Positions 59,004-62,398 of a stretch of DNA of 62,398 bases are shown here, piece after piece (within the stretch, counting starts at the first letter, position 1; every line of letters begins with the position of its first letter). Position numbers and translations under genes: made by a program. The notes beneath the pieces are model-generated. The model was not told the origin of the DNA, did not search any database, and worked only from the letters and a program-made list of their open reading frames with translations. The stretch lies in assembly GCA_018715365.1 (NCBI GenBank), contig DVLU01000065.1:1-62398 (forward strand), read 5' to 3'. The DNA comes from Candidatus Ornithomonoglobus intestinigallinarum. GTDB lineage: Bacteria > Bacillota > Clostridia > UBA1381.

Positions 59004-61544
59004 TCAATTCAAAGATATAACCACCTCCGCGCCGAGCGGCATCTCGTCGTCGGGCGCGGCAAAGCAATTCTCCTCGGTGAGTATCGCCTTCGGCCACCAG
59101 GTGAGCGAATCGATAAGTATCGCCGTCATTCCCCGCCTTACATTGTCCACAAGGCTCTCGTAATGCATTGCCGTGCTGTACGACGTGTCTCCGCCGTGCA
59201 TTTTATCCACTGCTTCGTTGAGCGCCGCCGTCTGCTGAAGCTCTATGGGTATAACGTATATGACCTTGCCCTCGTCGTCAACAACTATCCTCTTATAATA
59301 TTTGCTGTGCTCGTCGCGGTCAAAATCGGCCTGCTCGGCGGGCGTTCCCACAAAGTAATCCTCGCCTTCAACGATAAACTCGCTGACTTCTCTCGTTCCC
59401 TTAAGGTACGTCTTTTCCTCGGGAGCCGTTCCTATAATGAGCCGCGCGTAAACGCTGCCGTCATCGGAGCTCACTTCAACCGCATCGCCGGCGCTGCCGT
59501 CAAGACCTGTCACCGTCAGCTGACGCACATACGGTTTCTCGGCGTAAGGCTGCGCATTATAGTTGTCGGGCGTTATTACGGCAAAATCGGCGGTTATGCT
59601 GTTTTCCGTAACCTTTGCCGAGCGGTAATTGCTGAGGTTTAGGTTTATGCCTGTGTAATTCTCGAACCCTTCCTCAGTAACCTCGTCATACACCGCAACA
59701 TACATCTCCGCGTTCTGCGATTTCGGATTATACTTTATTTCAAATTCGCACGGTCTGTCCGTATACGTATGACCGTCAGCCGTCAGCTCCTCTATTTCGG
59801 AGATATATACCTCCCGCGTTTCACGCGAACGGTTAAAGTTGTAGTCAACGCTCTGATATTCGATGCGGTCGTCCGTGTCAACCTCAAGGAACCGCGGCGA
59901 TAAATTTATTTCAAACACCTCGCCGTCTATCGTCACGTTCGGTATATTGACAGATGTTGAATACGTCATATACCTGAAGCTTCCGCTGTTCGGGACGCAT
60001 GTTATGTAAATAGGCAAATCCTCGGCAACAGCTTCGCCGTTCCGCAAAAGCCGCGCGCGGCATTCCATGCTTTCTGTGATATACGACCATCTGTCAACAA
60101 CGCTCGTCAGGTTAAGCTCGTAAAAGTCGCTCATCTCCCGCTCGCTGCCGATTTCCGCTTCTAAATAAGCTTCCCTGCCGTTTGCGGCTATAAAATCACG
60201 GTCTTCGCGTATTTTTGACACCGGCTCCGCCGTCCAGCTTGCGTAAAAGCGCGTGAAACCGAGCACATCGGAAAATACGGCCGCGCCCTGATTGCACATC
60301 AGCGCGAGCCCGACAGAGCCCTCATCGCTTTCAACACTTTGCTCAAGATACATACTTACCGCCACATCGTCGTCGGCATAGCTTGTCTGCGGCATCTCCG
60401 CCGTGTTCTGCGCCTGCGCGATAACGCCGAGCACCAAACTTGCCGCAAGCGATACGGCAACAGCGGCCCGCGAAGCAAGCCTGCATTTTCTTGAATACTT
60501 TTTATTCTTCATAATAAATTCAACCCTTTCTTTCAAATTTGATTTCCTCTCTCCGAGAGCCGCCGCGCCGCGAAGCCTGTAACGGCTTTTTTTGATTATC
60601 GTAAGCATCGACGCGCAATACCGCCTTCTGTCCGCGCCGCTTAAAGCTTCAACAGCCGCTTCATCGCACGACAGCTCACAGAATTTGTTTACATAGCGTT
60701 TTAACAGATACACAAACGGGTTAAAGAAATGCACCGCCGCCGCAAGCTCAAGCAGCCCCTTATACAGGAGGTCAAAGCGCTTGCAGTGCACAAGCTCATG
60801 GCGAAGCACAAGACGGAGCGTTTCGTCATCGGCATTGTGCGGAACATAAACGGTGTTAAACAGCATACCCGTTATAAACGGCGACATATCGCCCATAAAC
60901 ACGCGGAGCTTTATTTTTCTGCGTATCCCGAATTCACGGCAAAGCTCCTCCAGAAGTCCGCGCTTTGACGCGGGCGCCGGATGCGAAAAGCAAAATATCT
61001 TTACACGGAACCACACCGCGCCGATAACGTACCTCACGGCGCACACCGCCGCGCCGAACAGCCATAAAAGCGCAAGCACCGTTATATACAGCTCCGACTT
61101 TGACGCGCGTATCGGGAACGCCGAATTTTCAAATTCACGGAACAGCTCCTCAAGGCGCATCGTTTCGTAATTCGACACGGAATATTCGGCGTCGCTTTCA
61201 TTTTGAGCATTGCTCCGCGTTTCTTCGCTTTGAACGGGCGCGTTTTTTGCTGCTCCGGCGCGCTCCGCCGCCGGTATACCATTGCCGGCTCTTGCCGTAT
61301 CCGGCGCTTCCGTCCGCGTTTCCGTTTCGGCGTACAATACTTCCGCGCCGCCGTTATCCCGCACGGGCAGGTTCGGCGCCCACAGCGGCAAAAGCATCGC
61401 CGCAAGCGCCGCCGCACCGAGATAATAACGCGCTCCGTATGTAAGCCTTGCTCCCGCGAAATGCGAAACCGCAAGCAACACGGCCGTGACCGCCGCTCCC
61501 GCAAGCGACATTAAAAGAATGGTGAAAAATATAAATTTAAGCAT
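59004..61544 (-). CDS. BlaR1/MecR1-type M56 membrane metallopeptidase with unrelated sensor domain
   Basis: An 846-residue protein. Membrane helices lie near residues 3-27, 37-55 and 150-178, with the zinc motif H249-E250-x2-H253 (LRHELVHCKRFD) in a cytoplasmic loop and further helices to about 375 (AAVAVSLAASLVLGVIAQAQ). The remaining ~460 residues are outside the cell and consist of acidic, beta-rich sequence; no penicillin-binding SxxK/SxN/KTG set was found, so a beta-lactam sensor role is unlikely. On a signal it would cleave the BlaI-type repressor encoded 23 nt upstream. Confidence 0.88.
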   Translation of the reverse strand: MLKFIFFTILLMSLAGAAVTAVLLAVSHFAGARLTYGARYYLGAAALAAMLLPLWAPNLPVRDNGGAEVLYAETETRTEAPDTARAGNGIPAAERAGAAKNAPVQSEETRSNAQNESDAEYSVSNYETMRLEELFREFENSAFPIRASKSELYITVLALLWLFGAAVCAVRYVIGAVWFRVKIFCFSHPAPASKRGLLEELCREFGIRRKIKLRVFMGDMSPFITGMLFNTVYVPHNADDETLRLVLRHELVHCKRFDLLYKGLLELAAAVHFFNPFVYLLKRYVNKFCELSCDEAAVEALSGADRRRYCASMLTIIKKSRYRLRGAAALGERKSNLKERVEFIMKNKKYSRKCRLASRAAVAVSLAASLVLGVIAQAQNTAEMPQTSYADDDVAVSMYLEQSVESDEGSVGLALMCNQGAAVFSDVLGFTRFYASWTAEPVSKIREDRDFIAANGREAYLEAEIGSEREMSDFYELNLTSVVDRWSYITESMECRARLLRNGEAVAEDLPIYITCVPNSGSFRYMTYSTSVNIPNVTIDGEVFEINLSPRFLEVDTDDRIEYQSVDYNFNRSRETREVYISEIEELTADGHTYTDRPCEFEIKYNPKSQNAEMYVAVYDEVTEEGFENYTGINLNLSNYRSAKVTENSITADFAVITPDNYNAQPYAEKPYVRQLTVTGLDGSAGDAVEVSSDDGSVYARLIIGTAPEEKTYLKGTREVSEFIVEGEDYFVGTPAEQADFDRDEHSKYYKRIVVDDEGKVIYVIPIELQQTAALNEAVDKMHGGDTSYSTAMHYESLVDNVRRGMTAILIDSLTWWPKAILTEENCFAAPDDEMPLGAEVVISLN

Positions 61545-61567
61545 CTTCCCTTTTACCCTTGCCTTTC

Positions 61568-61951
61568 TCAGCCGTCCGATTTCCCTCCGCTCTCAACAAA
61601 TTTCATCAATTCGTCAAGCTCCTTATCGTCCGTATCGGTGTCGCAAAGCGCCGCTATAAGGCTTCGCTTCGAGCCCCTGCATATCGTGCGCACAAATTCC
61701 TCCGTCTGCGCTTTTATATACTCCTCCTCGCTGACGGCGGGAAAATAGCTGTTTGCGCGCCCGTGCTTTTTCGTTTTTAAAAAGCCCTTTTCCGTAAGCC
61801 TTATAAGAAACGTTCCGACGGTATTGTACGCCCGCTGCTTTTCCTTTGAAAGCGCATTCATCACATCGGAAATTTCCATATAATCATCGCTTGCCCACAG
61901 CACCTCCATAACCTCGTATTCCGAATCCGAAATCTTCGGCAGCTTGTTCAT
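61568..61951 (-). CDS. BlaI/MecI-family transcriptional repressor
   Basis: A 127-residue winged-helix protein: KISDSEYEVMEVLWASDDYMEISDV, then AYNTVGTFLIRLTEKGFLKTKKHGRANSYFPA as the recognition and wing region, and a C-terminal dimerisation helix. The pair with the M56 protease forms a bla-type switch. Two TTACA-N3-TGTA dyads lie in its promoter. The start follows GGGAGGTAATTACC. Confidence 0.93.
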   Translation of the reverse strand: MNKLPKISDSEYEVMEVLWASDDYMEISDVMNALSKEKQRAYNTVGTFLIRLTEKGFLKTKKHGRANSYFPAVSEEEYIKAQTEEFVRTICRGSKRSLIAALCDTDTDDKELDELMKFVESGGKSDG

Positions 61952-61976
61952 GGTAATTACCTCCCAAAATTTATTC

Positions 61977-62014
61977 TTACAGCCTGTAGTAATTATATCT
62001 TACACTATGTAAGA
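61977..62014 (-). promoter_or_regulatory. Two BlaI-type operator dyads
   Basis: Dyad 2, TCTTACA-CTA-TGTAAGA (61998-62014), is a perfect 7-3-7 inverted repeat between the -35 and -10. Dyad 1, TTACA-GCC-TGTAG (61977-61989), lies downstream. Centres are 23 bp apart, about two helix turns. The TACA/TGTA core is that of BlaI/MecI sites; the 3-nt gap differs from the 2-nt gap of Staphylococcus sites. Confidence 0.8.
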
Positions 62015-62025
62015 GTATTTGTCAA
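61997..62025 (-). promoter_or_regulatory. Promoter of the BlaI-M56 unit
   Basis: On the minus strand, TTGACA (62020-62025) and TAAGAT (61997-62002) have a 17-bp spacer that contains the perfect operator dyad. Confidence 0.75.
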
Positions 62026-62129
62026 GAGGTTTTCGGAAAAAAATTTTACTTTTTCACTTTAAATTTATCATATTGACAAACAGCGATTGCTGTTATAAAG
62101 GTAACCTCTAAAAATTCAGAAAAAAAGTG

Positions 62130-62158
62130 TTGAAAAAATCGTCAGATTATGGTATAAT
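62130..62158 (+). promoter_or_regulatory. Promoter of the transposase gene
   Basis: TTGAAA (62130-62135) and TATAAT (62153-62158) with a 17-bp spacer. Confidence 0.75.
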
Positions 62159-62189
62159 AAAGATACTTAATAAAGGCGGTAGTAGTGAA

Positions 62190-62398
62190 ATGCAGATCAA
62201 TCTTTTTGCGGAAGAAACACAATTACAGAGATTATCCGAACTCGGAGATTCATTGGAAAAACTGAACGTTATAGACTTTGAATCATTCAGACCTTTGCTT
62301 GAAAAGGTAAATTGTAAAGAACGTAAAAGCAAAGCCGGCAGACCGTCGTATGATGTTGTAATGATGTTCAAAATACTCGTATTGCAACGATTGTTTAA
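62190..62398 (+). mobile_element. IS5-type transposase, N-terminal fragment (continues outside the window)
   Basis: The open frame from the ATG at 62190 reads MQINLFAEETQLQRLSEL at the start and KSKAGRPSYDVVMMFKILVL further on, and runs off the window edge after about 69 residues. This is the usual N-terminal part (DUF772-like) of IS5/IS1182-type transposases. The ribosome site is AAAGGCGG at a distance. The left IS end probably lies between 62060 and 62130, but an inverted repeat cannot be confirmed without the right end. Confidence 0.8.

Overview
The window looks like a chromosomal piece of an anaerobic, spore-forming member of the Clostridia, roughly half G+C by eye. The evidence is a pyruvate:ferredoxin oxidoreductase, a flavodiiron protein, the SCIFF peptide with its radical SAM maturase, the CtsR-McsA-McsB-ClpC stress operon, and sporulation-type genes (the end of ypeB, and a SpoIIQ-like M23 protein followed by a BofC-like protein). 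Carbohydrate genes point to plant cell wall use: a rhamnogalacturonan lyase and a rhamnogalacturonan acetylesterase that both carry S-layer homology (SLH) domains, plus GH31, GH51 and GH43 enzymes and an MFS carrier. That set recalls surface-anchored pectin degraders of the gut such as Monoglobus, but this is inference only.

Layout. 1-4.2 kb: end of ypeB, a convergent ABC exporter, then a two-gene unit of a NifU-like protein and a GGGtGRT-family protein behind a strong promoter. 4.2-7.6 kb: rho, a polytopic GT39-like membrane protein and a SmtB/CadC-type metal sensor, closed by a bidirectional terminator. 7.6-10.4 kb: the SLH-anchored PL11 lyase. 10.5-15.1 kb: ctsR-mcsA-mcsB-clpC behind a CtsR operator. 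15.1-18.4 kb: GH31 glycosidase and MFS carrier. 18.5-22.7 kb: tRNA-Asp, a CmpB-like membrane protein, a ClC antiporter and bipA. 22.8-26.5 kb: an Orn/Lys/Arg-type decarboxylase and recD2. 26.5-31.5 kb: nifJ and a convergent flavodiiron protein. 31.5-37.4 kb: a 32-residue membrane peptide, two SLH proteins (one the acetylesterase), tadA and the GH51 arabinofuranosidase. 37.4-39.4 kb: ECF sigma factor and DUF4179 regulator. 39.5-48.6 kb: a nine-gene translation/RNA operon rimP-nusA-rnpM-infB-rbfA-nrnA-truB-ribF-glmU. 48.6-51.7 kb: cysteine hydrolase, GH43, rpiB, tsaB and tsaE. 51.8-55.2 kb: SCIFF maturase and peptide, a TIGR04086-like membrane protein, yajC and mecA. 55.3-59 kb: SpoIIQ-like/BofC-like pair and groES-groEL under CIRCE. 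59-62 kb: a BlaI/M56 sensor pair. The right edge cuts through an IS transposase.

Working together: ClpC, McsA/McsB and the distant MecA form the arginine-phosphorylation and adaptor-guided proteolysis system, with CtsR and HrcA (via CIRCE) as its heat-shock repressors. The SLH enzymes would strip rhamnogalacturonan I at the cell surface, and the GH43, GH51, GH31, MFS and RpiB proteins would handle released side-chain sugars and pentose phosphates. The least explained items are the NifU-like/GGGtGRT pair, a disrupted tsaE start, the shared insertion in two adjacent SLH proteins, an identical 13-nt word in the bipA and tRNA-Asp promoters, and a SpoIIQ-like gene behind a SigF-type promoter.
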